This document shows positions 1 to 11,872 of a stretch of 64,000 nt of DNA, in pieces. Position 1 is the stretch's first letter; each line of letters starts with the position of its first letter. The stretch lies in contig CM022373.1 in assembly GCA_011800155.1 (NCBI GenBank), positions 2,542,001 to 2,606,000 on the forward strand. The letters run 5' to 3'. A program made the translations under genes and the position numbers. The notes below the pieces were generated by a model. That model was not told the origin of the DNA, searched no databases, and saw only the letters and a program-made list of their open reading frames with translations. The DNA is from Flammulina velutipes (Eukaryota; Basidiomycota; Agaricomycetes; Agaricales; Physalacriaceae).

Positions 1-186
1 TCATCGAGTAGTCTCACTGCAACAACAGAGCTAGAGAACAAAGAATCCCATCAATTGTTTTCAGCGGTGATCGTCATCAGGTCCCGAAGTCCGGACCTTT
101 ACCAACAACCACCACCACCGCCATCTGAATTCCATATTCACACATAACACAATTCGGTAGGCTACTGCAGGTCGAGAAACTTCCCA

Positions 187-1900
187 ATGCATGGAGAAAT
201 AATCCCCTTACCTCCCAATGCATCTCGGCTGGCCGACGAATATCTTGTCCTCATCTTCGAAAACCTCACCACCGAGGACCTCTACGCCACATGCCTAGCC
301 AGCAAGCGCTTCTACGGGTGCGCCATCAGGCTACTCTACCGACACATCCGTTACAGCGGCGATATGGCCCTCTACAAGACCCTAAACCGCTTCTGGCTCT
401 CCGCGCCAGATTCCATGAAATCCGCAACGCTCTCGGCCACAATGCGCGGTTTGTTCAGGGATGAATACACGACGGGAAATCCATGGGTATTTTGGCCTGC
501 ACCAGATGCAGGCAATTGGGGCGGACCAGCGCGCTGGGACTCGCGAATATACATGGTAGAGGACGACTCACCACTCAATGGATGTTCACGATTATTCACC
601 CACCTCCTGTCGTTGACATCGTTGACTACGCTATCTTTCGAGTCCTGCGCACTCCCTGATACGGAGTCACTCAGTTTGATTCTCCAGGGCATGGCCAAGC
701 TACGGCATCTTTCCATACGCGGGTGCACGTTTACAGTAACTCCCTTACCTTTCTCAGAAGGCTATGGGATCTCGACAACTCTTCCCCTGGTGTCCTTGAC
801 GCTGGTCGGAAATGTGTACAGTCGGCAACAGGACGATTCCTCTGCAACTCCTCCCAACCTCTCACCGTTCTACTACTGTCTAAGCCCATCCCTTCGCTCG
901 TTGGAGCTCACTTGGGATGATGCCGCATTACACACATATGTGTTGGAGAGCAGCTTCGGGGCGCATCCACTAGGTCTTTCGGAACAATTGGAGACGCTAA
1001 TCGTCCACGTGGATCACATTCGTCTTGACATGGATAGCTCGCAGCTCATTCGTTTCCTATACCATGATTGCCGAAACGTGCGATGGGCCACAATCCTCAA
1101 TTGGCACGGGGACTTTCCTGCAGACTTGAGGGGCGCGGAGATCCTTCCTCGGTTAGAGTCTTACACGGGCTCTGGCTTTCTGTCTACTCGTCTCGTCCGT
1201 GATACGTGTAAAGAGGTCCATCTCGTGGGTCCAGAGCAGGCGATTGTGTCCACAACATCCATCCTATCCAACCTCAACCCAAATCTGTCTGTCCTGTCGT
1301 TCGTCGTCACACATTGGGATATGGAAATCCTCTATGCCGTGACGCAACTGTTCCGAGAATTGGAGATCCTCAAAATCCATTGCCGTCAAGGTCAACCCAG
1401 CGCTGTCAGTGTTTTAATCCAAGTTTCCTATTTATTCGCTAACCGTTTTATAGGATACTTTCCTCGTCATGCCTTGGCGCTTCTTCAATAGCTATCCCAA
1501 ATTACGCGTGCTTCATATCTATGAAATTGGTGTCACACTAGCTTCTCGAGAGGTGCGACGATTGTATGGGCCAGCCTCGCGAGAACGAATACCTAGCAGC
1601 TCGGGCAGCAGCAGCAGCAAATCTATTCCCTCCCCTCAGACCATGCGCGCGCTTTGGAGCAAGGCATGTCCATCTCTGAAGGAGGTGAAATGGCTTGGGG
1701 AAGAGACAATGGTCAAAGCGGATGAGGACCAGTGGGTTGTTGAGAAGGAACCACCGGACGAACGACCAGTGCCGATGAAGGTGGTTCCGAGGCGGCCGAC
1801 GGCTTTTGAACAGCAACTGTTCATAGAGATTGAGGTACTGAGCGACGAGGAGGAGGCCTGGGGTATGGATGAGCAGGGCTTCGATTACGACGATTTTTGA
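187..1900 (+). CDS. F-box-like leucine-rich protein
   Basis: Two exons, 187-1404 and 1454-1900, joined in phase 0 across a 49-base intron (GTCAGT..ATAG), give 554 residues. The N-terminus (residues about 12-50, LADEYLVLIFENL followed by a Cys/Ser-rich helix) has the shape of an F-box, and the rest is a run of irregular leucine-rich segments. F-box proteins of this kind are thought to be substrate receptors of SCF ubiquitin ligases; that role is inferred. The C-terminus is acidic and disordered, with a serine run before it. The start is the first in-frame ATG. The substrate cannot be deduced. Confidence 0.75.
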
Positions 1901-2218
1901 TACCTTACATGTTATGTGCTTTGTGGATCTTGGTTTTTCTGTAGTGTACGTCGGTCAGCCTACTAATATGTTGGACTCTATTGTAATGTGGCGTATATGA
2001 ATGGGACTTCTGGCGTTGAAGCATGTGTTATGCTCGTAACAGTTGTAGGAATGAAGAGTCGGATCGGTCAGGTGCCAGAGGGCACGTCGCGTCGCGCAAT
2101 CAAATCGATCAGAGCTCCTTGGCTCTTGCCTCCATCTTCCTACATTTTCGTCCTGGACTCATAACTGTTATCTTCACGATCCTTCTCGTTGTACTCTGTC
2201 TTTTCTTCTGCTTTGAGC

Positions 2219-3521
2219 ATGGGTATCTATCGAAGGAGATCGTCGCAGCTCACTACCAGCCAGCATGTTCAAATCATTCGCTCTCAAAGTCTTCGTCGTC
2301 AGCGTAGTCTCAAGGAGAAGACCATATCTTCTGTTATCCCTCGTCTACCTCTAGAACTCATTGATAGGATCGTCGAGCTTTCCCTACAAGATGACTGTCC
2401 AGCGCTCGGTCCTCTGGCCCTAGTTTCAAGAACTCTTCGAATCCTCCTCCTGCGACATTACTTTAGGACCGTCAAGCTACAGACTCACCATCAATGGGCA
2501 TCAAATTTCAAGTTCCTGGTATGGAACATCAACGTCGGCGCGTTCAATTGGATCAGGTGCGCATATGTTCGTTTTGGAGTCGTTGCTCAACCATTGACTG
2601 ACTATATGCGTTTCCAGAACCCTTACTACACCTGTCGGCATACTCACTACACATATTGAACGCCTCAGCCACTTTTCGAACCTGCAATGTCTCTCTATCA
2701 ACTTTGAAAGCGAAGGACTCGCCACTCAGCACCTCTGTATCAAGCGAATCTGTCAAAACCTCAACAGAACCTCGGAAAGCCTAGCATCTATACGATTCAC
2801 GCGCCTTCCTCGCATCGATGTTTCCCTGCTTTCTCTTCTCGCAGCGAGCTTCCCTAGGATCACCGACCTCTACCTGAATTGCACGGATGTCCTCAACTTC
2901 GACCACTGTTGGTACTGTCTGCAGGAAAGCACAGAAAGGACAGTGCATTCACCTATCCCGACTAGGTTCTCGGGAGCCGAGGAAATGGCGGTTTGTTTTA
3001 TCCTCTTTGCTGCTTGGACTTTCGACATACTTAAATCTTGTTGATAGACAGCTTTCGGTAACGCTCTGAAACCCATGACAGACCTCATCAACTTGCACCT
3101 CGGCGTCTTCATATCCTCGGAGAGCCTCATCGACAGGCATATCGAGCACACTCAGCAAAACGAGGATGAAGTCGAATTGGCGACGGTTCCAGACGCCGAT
3201 TGTGATATTTGTGAGCCGGCGGAAAAAGGTGTGAGGAAGGATGAGCTGCAGGCGAGTTTGATCATGGCTCAGAAGTTAAAAAGCTTGCAGTCGGTGGGAT
3301 GGGCGTCGTTCTTCAGCTATGCGGGACGAGACTTGGACGTTAGAGGGGAGATGGCCGAAGGAGATGGTGATGGTGAAGAGACTGGAGAAGTGGCTGGGAG
3401 CCCTGATGGAGGTGTAGACGGAGGCGAAGATCAGGAAGCATCTATCCGGGAACGACGAACCAAGATTTGGGTCTTGAGAGCCAATGGTAGGGTGAGAGTG
3501 CGTCGGGTTCCGTGGTTCTGA
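2219..3521 (+). CDS. F-box-like protein
   Basis: Three exons: 2219-2556, 2618-2990 and 3048-3521; introns of 61 and 57 bases, phases close, 394 residues. Residues about 35-80 read as an F-box (PRLPLELIDRIVEL, then a LALVSRTLRILLLRHYF helix), followed by leucine-rich repeats. The C-terminal third turns acidic (Glu/Asp/Gly) and ends in a basic tail. It lies in tandem with the preceding F-box-like gene on the same strand, but the two share little obvious sequence. Putative SCF adaptor; target unknown. An upstream in-frame TTG exists, but 2219 is the first ATG. Confidence 0.7.
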
Positions 3522-3802
3522 ATTGCTTCCATTGTTTTTTGCTCTTTGTTTTTCGTGTTGACTTGCTTGCTATCCGTTAACGTTGTTGCTACGTGCCTGC
3601 CCATTCTTTGCTTTGCTTGTTCACTGTTTTTTTTTTCAACCTGGACAATGGCGCTACAATATACTCTTTGGGCCACAGCAGTCCTAAAGGTACCGAAGCT
3701 GAACAAAGACGAGGGTATTGTTGCACAAATCTGGTTGAATTCGACAATGGGCTGCCGCGTGGTATGGTAAATGGGACGAAGGCCACGGAATGTCTACAGG
3801 GT

Positions 3803-3809
3803 TATAAAA
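3803..3809 (+). promoter_or_regulatory. Possible TATA box
   Basis: TATAAAA lies 74 bases upstream of the ATG at 3883, a reasonable distance for a core promoter of the following gene. Position and sequence are the only evidence. Confidence 0.4.
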
Positions 3810-3882
3810 CCACAACGAACACCAGCAGTCATTCATCCTTTCAAAGTCCTCCCACCGCAATACCTTACGCCACTTAAGCAGA

Positions 3883-4770
3883 ATGACTACATCCAAGGAC
3901 AAGAACGCGGAGTTTGCGAACCTGTTTGCGCTCTTTGAGAAGATCGCCACGCGCCGTTCCCTCGGATCCGAAGCTGATGCCCTGGACGACTTCGTACCCA
4001 AGGACCTCGAGCCTGTCGTTCGCAATCTTGTCTCGCTCGTCGACTCCCACCCAGTCAGCGTCAAGGGGCGCGCGCGCAGGAACACCATCGCTGCCCCCAC
4101 AGCCGCCACCACCACCCAACACACACAATTCCCGTTGGGGAGCGACACGAGCTACCGATTCACATTCAAGATGATGCTTCACAAGCTATACGAGGTCGAA
4201 GACTGGGGAAAGAAGGTCCAAGATGTGCTGGACCAATCTAAGAAAGCGTACAAGTCGTTGGAGGAAACTGAGGCTGAGAAAGCGCTGGTCGTTAAGAGTA
4301 AGACTCAATCACCCAAGAGTGGGAATGCGGAGATGAGGGTCCGCTTCGAAGAGACGACAAAGCCTAGGGGTAGGAGGACGAGCATCGCCGGGCGCACCAG
4401 AAGCCACACAATCACTGGTACCGGAAAACCGCCCGCCTCCCGACCTGTTCTTACGTTCAGTCCCATCATGCCAGAGTCCGACGTACGTGTCGTCAAGAAG
4501 CGCTGTGTCGGAAGGCGTCCATCGACCGTTGGCGAAGACAAGCACTGGGTTTACGCATCTGCCGTTTCCTCCGTCGAAGTGGAACAGGCCCGACACTCCA
4601 AGAAGTATGAAGGGTTGCAAGAAGAGGGAGAGCCTCGTGGTGCGAAGACTCTCGCTAGTAGGCGCAGGGTTTTCTCGATGGGAGGAGAGCCTGGAATGCC
4701 CAGCGCCAGACCGGCTAGGAAGAGACGGTCAGTTAGCTCTGCACAGGTGTCTGGTTTGGAAGACGTGTAA
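3883..4770 (+). CDS. Basic, mostly disordered hypothetical protein
   Basis: Single uninterrupted frame of 295 residues starting at AGAATGACT. The first 60 residues look helical (FANLFALFEKIATRRSL), and a second helix-rich patch lies around residues 95-125 (KMMLHKLYEVEDWGKKVQDV). The remainder is rich in Arg, Ser and Pro with several RRR/KKR clusters, as in nuclear proteins. No known domain was recognised. The absence of introns sets it apart from its neighbours. Confidence 0.65.
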   Translation: MTTSKDKNAEFANLFALFEKIATRRSLGSEADALDDFVPKDLEPVVRNLVSLVDSHPVSVKGRARRNTIAAPTAATTTQHTQFPLGSDTSYRFTFKMMLHKLYEVEDWGKKVQDVLDQSKKAYKSLEETEAEKALVVKSKTQSPKSGNAEMRVRFEETTKPRGRRTSIAGRTRSHTITGTGKPPASRPVLTFSPIMPESDVRVVKKRCVGRRPSTVGEDKHWVYASAVSSVEVEQARHSKKYEGLQEEGEPRGAKTLASRRRVFSMGGEPGMPSARPARKRRSVSSAQVSGLEDV

Positions 4771-5464
4771 GAGCCATAATAGGATAGAGACGCGTAAAAT
4801 ATTGTCGAACCAGGAATTGCTTGTTTTTTTTTTCCTTTTCAATTGTAAACGGACTCATTTGCTATGTGAGGAGAACATAGATAGGGAGACCCACCTAGAT
4901 CCGAATAGACTCGTAAGGTTATTTTTCGTAACAGCAAAGTGCGTGTTTCAGGATGCTTTACGAAGAGATCCGGCGAGAGTGTTACAGTAGCATCAGAACT
5001 GTAACAGATCGTAGGAGGCACCGACCGATGTCAAAATATTGGGGATCATACATACATAGGGAAAACCTTGTTGATAGGCGAACAAACTGCTAGTAGGATG
5101 TAGCGGATGAATGTAGTCTCCGGTCAACGAAGTACTGATGCCTCGCTTACAATAGAAGTAGAAATCCCCGTTTACTGCAAGAAGAGTCTCGAGACGAGCG
5201 CCCTGACGATTTTACTCATCATTAAAAGGTTCCCAGCCACCTATAGAGAAGCATGAGATCGAGAATACGGGATTCTGAGAAACCAGACTAACCAGAAGGA
5301 GAGGACCATAGATAAATCATAGTTCACTAATATATCCAAGTGTTTTGGGGTCCTCAATGGGCCAAGGCATACTTATTTACGCAATTCGGGCAGTATCGAC
5401 GGGTTTGCGGCCTAGTCACGGCTCCCTGCGGTTTATCAAGAGATAATGTGCCTGGCATTAGCAG
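4771..5464. other. Intergenic, no gene seen
   Basis: Between the stop of the basic protein and the stop of the KAT14-like gene (convergent). Only short random frames occur. It presumably holds the two 3' untranslated regions. Confidence 0.5.
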
Positions 5465-6976
5465 TCATATGTGGCGAAGGCGTAACCGGAATGCATTCTT
5501 GGATGCACGAGACTGGGGGTCAAGGTAGTCCTCGTAAAATCCAACGACAAATTCTTCTGCCTTGAACCCAAAGCGATTGTACAGGAGCTACTGATCTATT
5601 AGTATAGCAACTCAGAGGAGTGGACTACGAACTGACCAGCGCAGTATTGTTTGCCGAGACATGCAGCGTGATATCGTTGTGTGGATTTAGCTTGATTAGA
5701 TGGTACAGTAGCGATCTGTTCTCAGCAGCGGTTAGTTTCATGTTGCCAAACGATGAAAGGACAGAACGGACGTCGCGATTTGGGTGTTGTCCCATCCGGG
5801 TTTTACGGTCAAGTAGGTAATATAAGTTTCCCGCGGTGAACTGATTATGACAAGACCGACGACCAATCGCTTGTAAGTCGCGACGACAGTACACCGCTCT
5901 GGCCAGTACTCCAGTGAATCGCTTACTGACCCGATGGTAAACATTTAGTCTGCTAACATTAGACATAGTACCTACCGTTGATGCCATCCCAGAAGGTACG
6001 AGCAAGGAGATCATGAACCTGCGGCAGATGCCAAGATTGAAGGGAGCTGTAATGGATCGGAGCGGCGCATTCAGCAGGATGCTCCCGGTCGGGACTAAAT
6101 AGTAAGGCATTCAGTCTTTGTAGCCTGGCGGAAATTGGTTTTCTCACTGTGAGAGTTGATAATGCCGTCGTATGTCCTCCATAAGCGACATCCAGGGGCT
6201 TTGCGCCACCCAGTCAACAGCAATAAGGTTAGACGGCCCGGTCCCCAGATTTCCCGCAACACGAGAGCAGAACGAGGTCCGATACGGGGTTGTCTGAATA
6301 GCATTCAAGGCATCTAAAAATGTGCAGCCTAGGATTGGTTGTCCTGATTGATTTATCAAAGAGCATGCATGAAGCCCGAATGACTCTTGAATGGTCGATG
6401 ATGACTCGGGGCAAGGTCCACGGTCAACCTTCAGCGACGGTCAATGTGTAACATCGGGACCATGGGAGGAAGTACACCCACAGGGATCATGGAGAGTTTC
6501 CGCAGGATCAGCCTCCGGGAAGTACTATCATTTAGGCTTGTTTCATTGCGGCGTGTCAACAGAGCTCTCTCAAGCCTAGATAGCGCGCGCAACGGTGTTC
6601 CCTATCAAATATGCCATGAGGGCGCAAGTTAGACATGATCACAGAGTGTGTACTCACATATTCATCTTCCCCTCCGTGCCTTTCAAGGACCTCGGCTCTG
6701 TCCTGTTCGCATTCTGGAAGGAGATGTGTTTCAAAGAAACGGTCAAACGCAGTCTCCTTGACGCTCGCTTGTCCGAGCAAAGATTCTAAGCTGATATTGG
6801 GTCCGACCTCGCCTGTATCAGTCGAGATCTCCTCGTTTGTGCTTAGTTTCTGTCTTTTTCGCCTGGGCTTGTTAGATAGTGAGTTATATGATCGCATGAA
6901 TAGCTCAGGATATCACCTTTACATGTTTTCGTGTAGTTCGCTTTTCGTGCGATTCATGGTATTCGTCCGAGGACAT
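5465..6976 (-). CDS. GNAT acetyltransferase, KAT14/CSRP2BP-like
   Basis: Eight exons on the minus strand: 6976-6923, 6867-6658, 6601-6482, 6428-6148, 6094-5976, 5925-5772, 5715-5637, 5587-5465. All seven introns are 49-56 bases with GT..AG borders, and the phases close to 379 residues. The C-terminal 150 residues match the acetyltransferase domain of animal KAT14 (the ATAC-complex subunit also called CSRP2BP): FWDGIN, a CTVVATYKRLVVG strand, the acetyl-CoA loop VKPGWDNTQIAT, DITLHVSANN, LLYNRFGFKAEEFV and the ending NAFRLRLRHI. The N-terminus is basic with a PRRKRQK cluster, consistent with a nuclear protein. Substrate and complex membership are inferred. GC is lower than in neighbouring genes. 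Confidence 0.85.
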
Positions 6977-7474
6977 TCTTTGCGCTAGCGTTGATCGGGT
7001 CAAAGACCAAAACACGTTGGCTGACGTCACGCGGTAGATCCCGATCGTCGTATGTTCACGCCACAATCAGAGGTTGAAACTTCAAGTCGTTATAGGTCGT
7101 TGCGCTATGTGAGATTGTCAAGGTACAGAAATTGTTACCCACTATACAGATAGTACACATTATCGACATACTCTGAAATATGACAGCGCTCACTGTTACC
7201 TCTATGTCTCTAGTAGATGCTCGTTTAAATGATTTCTTTCGCACATTGATTTTCCGTCTAGTCCGATAATGGCACTGGTTTGACTTTCTGTGACACTTAA
7301 GGTCCAGGCCAAGATGATTGTGGATAGTGATTCCCTCTATCATAATGAAGCTTCTGGGATGATTTCACACAAGCCTCCATGTATAGTCCGAAAGATGTAG
7401 ATTATCACTCTCACGTATTTGAAACCGCCACTTCTCAGCAATACCCCAATTGAGCGTCCTCTTTGTGGCGCGCA

Positions 7475-9363
7475 CTAGTCATTAACAGGTATCCGAAGCT
7501 GGATCCAATGTTTACCATTTGAAGGTCTACTACTAACTGCATTAGTACCGAGAATGGAGGGGATCTGATAATAACTTCTCAACCTCTGTATGACCGCAGT
7601 CAGATCGTAGTAACCTTTGTCACTTGCGATATCCTTGGTCATGATCATTCCACTACTCCAAGTGGTTCAAAAATCTCAGATTTGTTGAGTTAATGATCAT
7701 GAATTCGAAGGACGTACTCAAAGTTCTATCTGATTGGGCAATCGTGAGTCCAGGAGGAGCTATATTATATCCACATAGGATACAACATCCACCGTGAGAT
7801 CCAACAATCAAAGCAGCGCCACAGCTCGACGGATCAACCTCTCTTGACTGAATTGACGAGAGCGTGTAGATGGATGCTAACTAATAGATCCCTTCGATAT
7901 TGCATTCTTCTCACGTTCACAAGATCTAGGAAATATCAAGCCACTAGCGTACACATACGCCAGGCAACTAACACCGCCGCCCGGCTTCAACTTGTTCAGT
8001 CTTCCCGTCGGAGGACATATATCATGGGGCATGAACTTACTTCGACGTTGAAACATTGGAACGCGCTCGTTGAGAGGCGTGAGAACATTATCGCAAGGAA
8101 CTTAATCCGCTTGACTCGGAGACCCAAAGCTGCGCTGCTGCAGTGATTTAAAAAGGTACATCTATATCACACCAGAAGTGGGCACTTCTAAACTACGGGA
8201 AACTATCGGTTGCTGGGAATTTCCTTAAACTTCCCCTCATCCATTGAATATACGGGGGAGAGGATGGTATATAGAGGTTTACATAGACTAGGCAAGACTC
8301 CACCATTTCCGCGCAGGAATATATCCGGGCACGAGGCCTAAAGGCGCTAAGAAGCCCGAACTGGCACTCGTGCTGCACCTCCAACGACAATTCACATTCT
8401 CCGAGTGTTTATAATTGTGCATATGGCGCCGTGGGTTCGGTTGGTACCTTGAGACAATATACCTTTCTGATTTCCGGAGCATATCAGTACGTGGAGAGGA
8501 GAGGAGACCAAGGAAAAGATGGTAGCGGAGGGGGAGGTCCAATGGTAGCAAGATCTACAAATGTGTCATGGAGAGTGTTATGGCCTTAGCATGTGCACAA
8601 GTGAGTCCTGAAATTCCCAGAGATCCTAAGGCCCAGAACTGATGTAGTCATTTAGACGAAGCTCACGATAAATGATCTCCTCTGAGTAGTGGCCCGGGGC
8701 CCCGAGCTTTTCATGATGGCGGAGACCACGTAATGATAAGGTTAAGGTGGCTAGGCGAAGAATGCAGATGAGAATATTTCCAGTCACTGTTCGATCGAGA
8801 TGGGTACTGGTCGAGTGACTCTCTTCGGATGGACGGTACTGAAAAAGATGGAGACGCGTAGTCAGGTGCAGGCACATTTCCAATGAAGAGCTCCAAGTCT
8901 TGGATTTTCAGGTTGAGTTTACTGGTTATCCAGTAGCCGGAGGACGAGCTGATATGAGATCTTCAAGAAGTGAGCTCGACGAATTTGAAATTTGGAATTT
9001 CCTGATTCGGGGTACAGATTGATTAAAACTCCGGCGTCGTATTGGAAATGTGACGTAACACCATCACACGCAACTTGACTTGTGCAGCTAACACAACTCT
9101 TTTGACACGCGAAACGCGGCGAAAACGCGTCCAATATCTCCTTCCAACGACGTGGAATTAGTTTTTACACGTACAATGACGGTCAGGAAATACTTAGCTA
9201 CGTGTAATCCTTCACCATCGAGCTCATATAGCTCTTCAGGATTTGACCTATTGCTATCTGCATATGACTGAATATGAGTTAAAGGCTCTGGATACGCTGG
9301 AAACCCCGCAATATCTATCAGGCATCCTCTCGGACGATGGTACGTTCCTATAGTCTCGAACAT
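7475..9363 (-). other. Unresolved coding-like stretch (intron-rich gene?)
   Basis: Several short minus-strand frames look coded but no complete model could be closed. The best piece is 7642-7475, read from MTKDIASDKGYYDLTAVI to a stop after QLRIPVND. Another, around 7870-7720, contains CGAALIVGSHGGCCILCGY. A third runs from 9363 (MFETIG..) through a probable intron at 9200-9142 into 9141-8919 (EILDAFSPRFAC..). Base composition resembles the neighbouring KAT14-like gene, which was also invisible as a long frame. No family was recognised, and these may be one or two genes. Confidence 0.3.
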
Positions 9364-9392
9364 CAGAAAACCAAACCTCCACGCCACCAGAT

Positions 9393-9918
9393 ATGATTCT
9401 GCCGCCTGACGCGATTCCACCAAATCCAGAGGAACACGACAGTGAGTTACCACCTTTTTGGGCATGTTTTGACTTTACACTCCGATTTGGTAGCGCTTCC
9501 CTCTCAGACACACCCCTCGTACCCGTTCGGTAATCCAACACATCTCAAGCACCCCGCCTCAAGGCCACGGCCGTTCTATGATCCTGGGTCACGGACCTTG
9601 TTTGAAGATATGGGATTTGCGCCAGCCACCGTGGATGTAACGCTTCGATGGAAAGAATTAGCTCTCAATGAACTGCTTCCGACGGATGAAAACAAGGATG
9701 TGGCAGAAAGAGCCGTGGAAGCGCGGAAGATGGCTAGCGGGGCCTCTTCATCCAATGGTCCACCTCCGCAGCATCAGCCGCCTATGATGGTTGCTCCCGG
9801 CGAAGAAGACGATGATGATGAAGATGACGAAGACGATGAAGACGATGAGGTTGATGAAGATGAAGAAGATGAGCTTGAGGAAGGAGACGAAGATGAGGAC
9901 GACCAGAGTGAAACATAA
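9393..9918 (+). CDS. Hypothetical protein with long acidic tail
   Basis: Exons 9393-9441 and 9494-9918 (intron of 52 bases, GTGAGT..GGTAG) give 157 residues. The first half is proline-rich followed by a helix (FEDMGFAPATVDVTLRWKEL). The last 50 residues are almost only Asp and Glu, encoded by GAT/GAC/GAA/GAG runs. Acidic tails like this occur in histone chaperones and in small anaphase-promoting-complex subunits, but no diagnostic motif was found. The stop lies 38 bases from the stop of the RRP4 gene on the other strand. Confidence 0.6.
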
Positions 9919-9956
9919 TACTGTAACATTATCTGATATATGTACGTCCCATAACA

Positions 9957-11229
9957 CTATGCGGTTGTGATTGAAGCCACAAGCGAGTCACCAAAATCGT
10001 CTAATAAAAGATCCTTCACATCATGCTCCTGGTCCACAGTCCATTCATATGCCTTGAGCAGCAGAACATCGGACAACGGGATAAACCGAGAAGCAAGAAC
10101 ACGAATGATATTAGCTACCCGCGAGATCGCAATCCGCGTCGCGTCGTCAATGTCCTATGGGGTTGATGGTGAGCACATGTCCACATACACTAGAAGTCTC
10201 TCGTATAACACTCACGTCGTTCTGGTTCGAATACACCGCCTCTGCATCGAATCCTTCTTCACCTTCGCGATCACTGGACTTCACGTGCTTGCTAACCCAT
10301 ATGTATCCGTTGAGACCCAGAATCAAGTCGACGCCGCAAGGCAGAGTAATAAAATGACTCTTCAGGCGCCTAACTAAGATGGGGGAGACGTTGACGAGTT
10401 GTCCGTTACGTAACTAAATTTTATGAAAAAAATGATGAGAATGGAGACGATGGGACCGACCTTGCCATAACTGAGAGAACGTGTATGAAGTGACATGCTT
10501 CCGTCCCCGAAGAAGGCCTGGACCTCGGCGACTAACAAGTCTCCTTCTTCGAAGAATGTGCGCATCTGCAGCTCGTCGCTTTCCAACTTCCTCCGCTAAT
10601 GAAAAATAAAATAAAAGCGAAAGGCGTTAGATATCGCCGATCAGGCATACAATCTACTTACCTGTACGCCTCCGGGTAAGTTGACTGAGGAGAGCATGAG
10701 GACCGCATCCTGTCTAGAGTTGGCGTCGACTTTCCATCTGCGTGGTTGCACCTGGAAATGAAGTACGGTCATCTACGGGTCAAAGGCACAACCATCTTAC
10801 GATACCTCTGTGATTCTCCCCACAACTAAATCTCCCACTTCGGCATTATATCTGTCAAAGCGTTAAACGTGAGGGAATGTATACCCAACGATCAACAGAA
10901 TACATTACCTCGTCCGGACAGCGCGTACTGTTACTAATTTATTGACGCGCTCGATAGTTCCTGCGACAGAGGCAATAACTTGTTCGTTTTCAACGTATGT
11001 CCCGTGACCACTGATCTACAGACGTTGGATGTCAGTGTCTCGACGGAAGAAGGACGACATACCGCATGAAATCCTGGGCGGATGTGAGGGATTCGCCTGG
11101 GCATGTCACCTTCGCAGACCCAAGCCCGTCATCTTCATCAACGTCCATCATATCATCAGAATGTCGTGGCCCGGCAGCATGATTTTCATACGTCTCTGCG
11201 CGAGGCGGAAAAGAGCTGAATGAAATCAT
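9957..11229 (-). CDS. RRP4: Exosome complex RNA-binding subunit RRP4
   Basis: Seven exons: 11229-11063, 11010-10909, 10851-10806, 10751-10662, 10595-10461, 10413-10216, 10154-9957; phases close to 311 residues. RRP4 (EXOSC2 in animals) is one of the three S1/KH cap subunits that guide RNA into the exosome for 3'-to-5' processing and decay. Diagnostic stretches are [20 protein letters not shown] (N-terminal domain), [20 protein letters not shown] (S1 start), [23 protein letters not shown] with [11 protein letters not shown], and the KH region from [17 protein letters not shown]. The first 55 residues are a non-conserved acidic extension. Confidence 0.95.
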
Positions 11230-11872
11230 TCTTGGTGGATTTTTTGCTGACAGGTACTAGTAGGTAATAAAGAACGATGGTTGCGGGCTGGAGGTATCAG
11301 TCGGTTAACCAAGCGGATAGGCTATTATACGCGAGCTGATGAGGGTAGTCCGCAAGCGTGAAAACTTGAGGAGCGTGGGCATGCGATCCACGTGGAAATG
11401 ACGTCGGCAATGGGCGGCAATTAACGGCAGTTTGTTATCTAGGCGCATCCTCCGTCCCCGCTGCATCTAATAACTATGCGCTTTCAATGTAAAACCCTGT
11501 TGACATCTACAAAGCCCCCATGACATAGCACTATTATCGTCTCTCGATCACGTATACATTGTAGTGCGTGTACGTCTATGGACGCCGTTGATGTATGATT
11601 TTTCTTCAATTTTCATCTTCCCCCATATGTATCATTGACACACCGAAGCTATACATAGCAGTTTCAGTCTATTGTGACAAGCAGGGAATAGTAATGCGAG
11701 GAACAGCAGGTTAGGTATATAACAATATGCTACAATAAAATGTATGTACACGAATAGGCAGTGTAATGGCAGCTGGAATAAATAGTTAAGCGTCGTGATA
11801 CTATAGGCCAGATGGTCAGAAGAGGTGTTGGTTGTAGACGTAGCAAAACTCACGAATAATAGATCACGATTT
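11230..11872. other. Intergenic, no gene seen
   Basis: Sits between the start of RRP4 and the stop of the MYND-protein gene, both on the minus strand, so it should carry the RRP4 promoter and the MYND gene's 3' end. The one longer frame (11632-11928, minus) overlaps the MYND stop and has no coding character. Confidence 0.45.

Noticed and set aside
6595..6988. Plus-strand ORFs over the KAT14-like gene
   Set aside because: The minus-strand exons have consistent splice sites, phases and clear homology; the plus frames do not.
4990..9390. Transposon graveyard
   Set aside because: First suspected because of missing long ORFs and lower GC, but 5465-6976 resolves into an intact intron-rich gene and no transposase or terminal repeats were found.
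9800..9905. GAT/GAA microsatellite as a CRISPR or satellite array
   Set aside because: It encodes the Asp/Glu tail of an open frame and has no regular unit with spacers.
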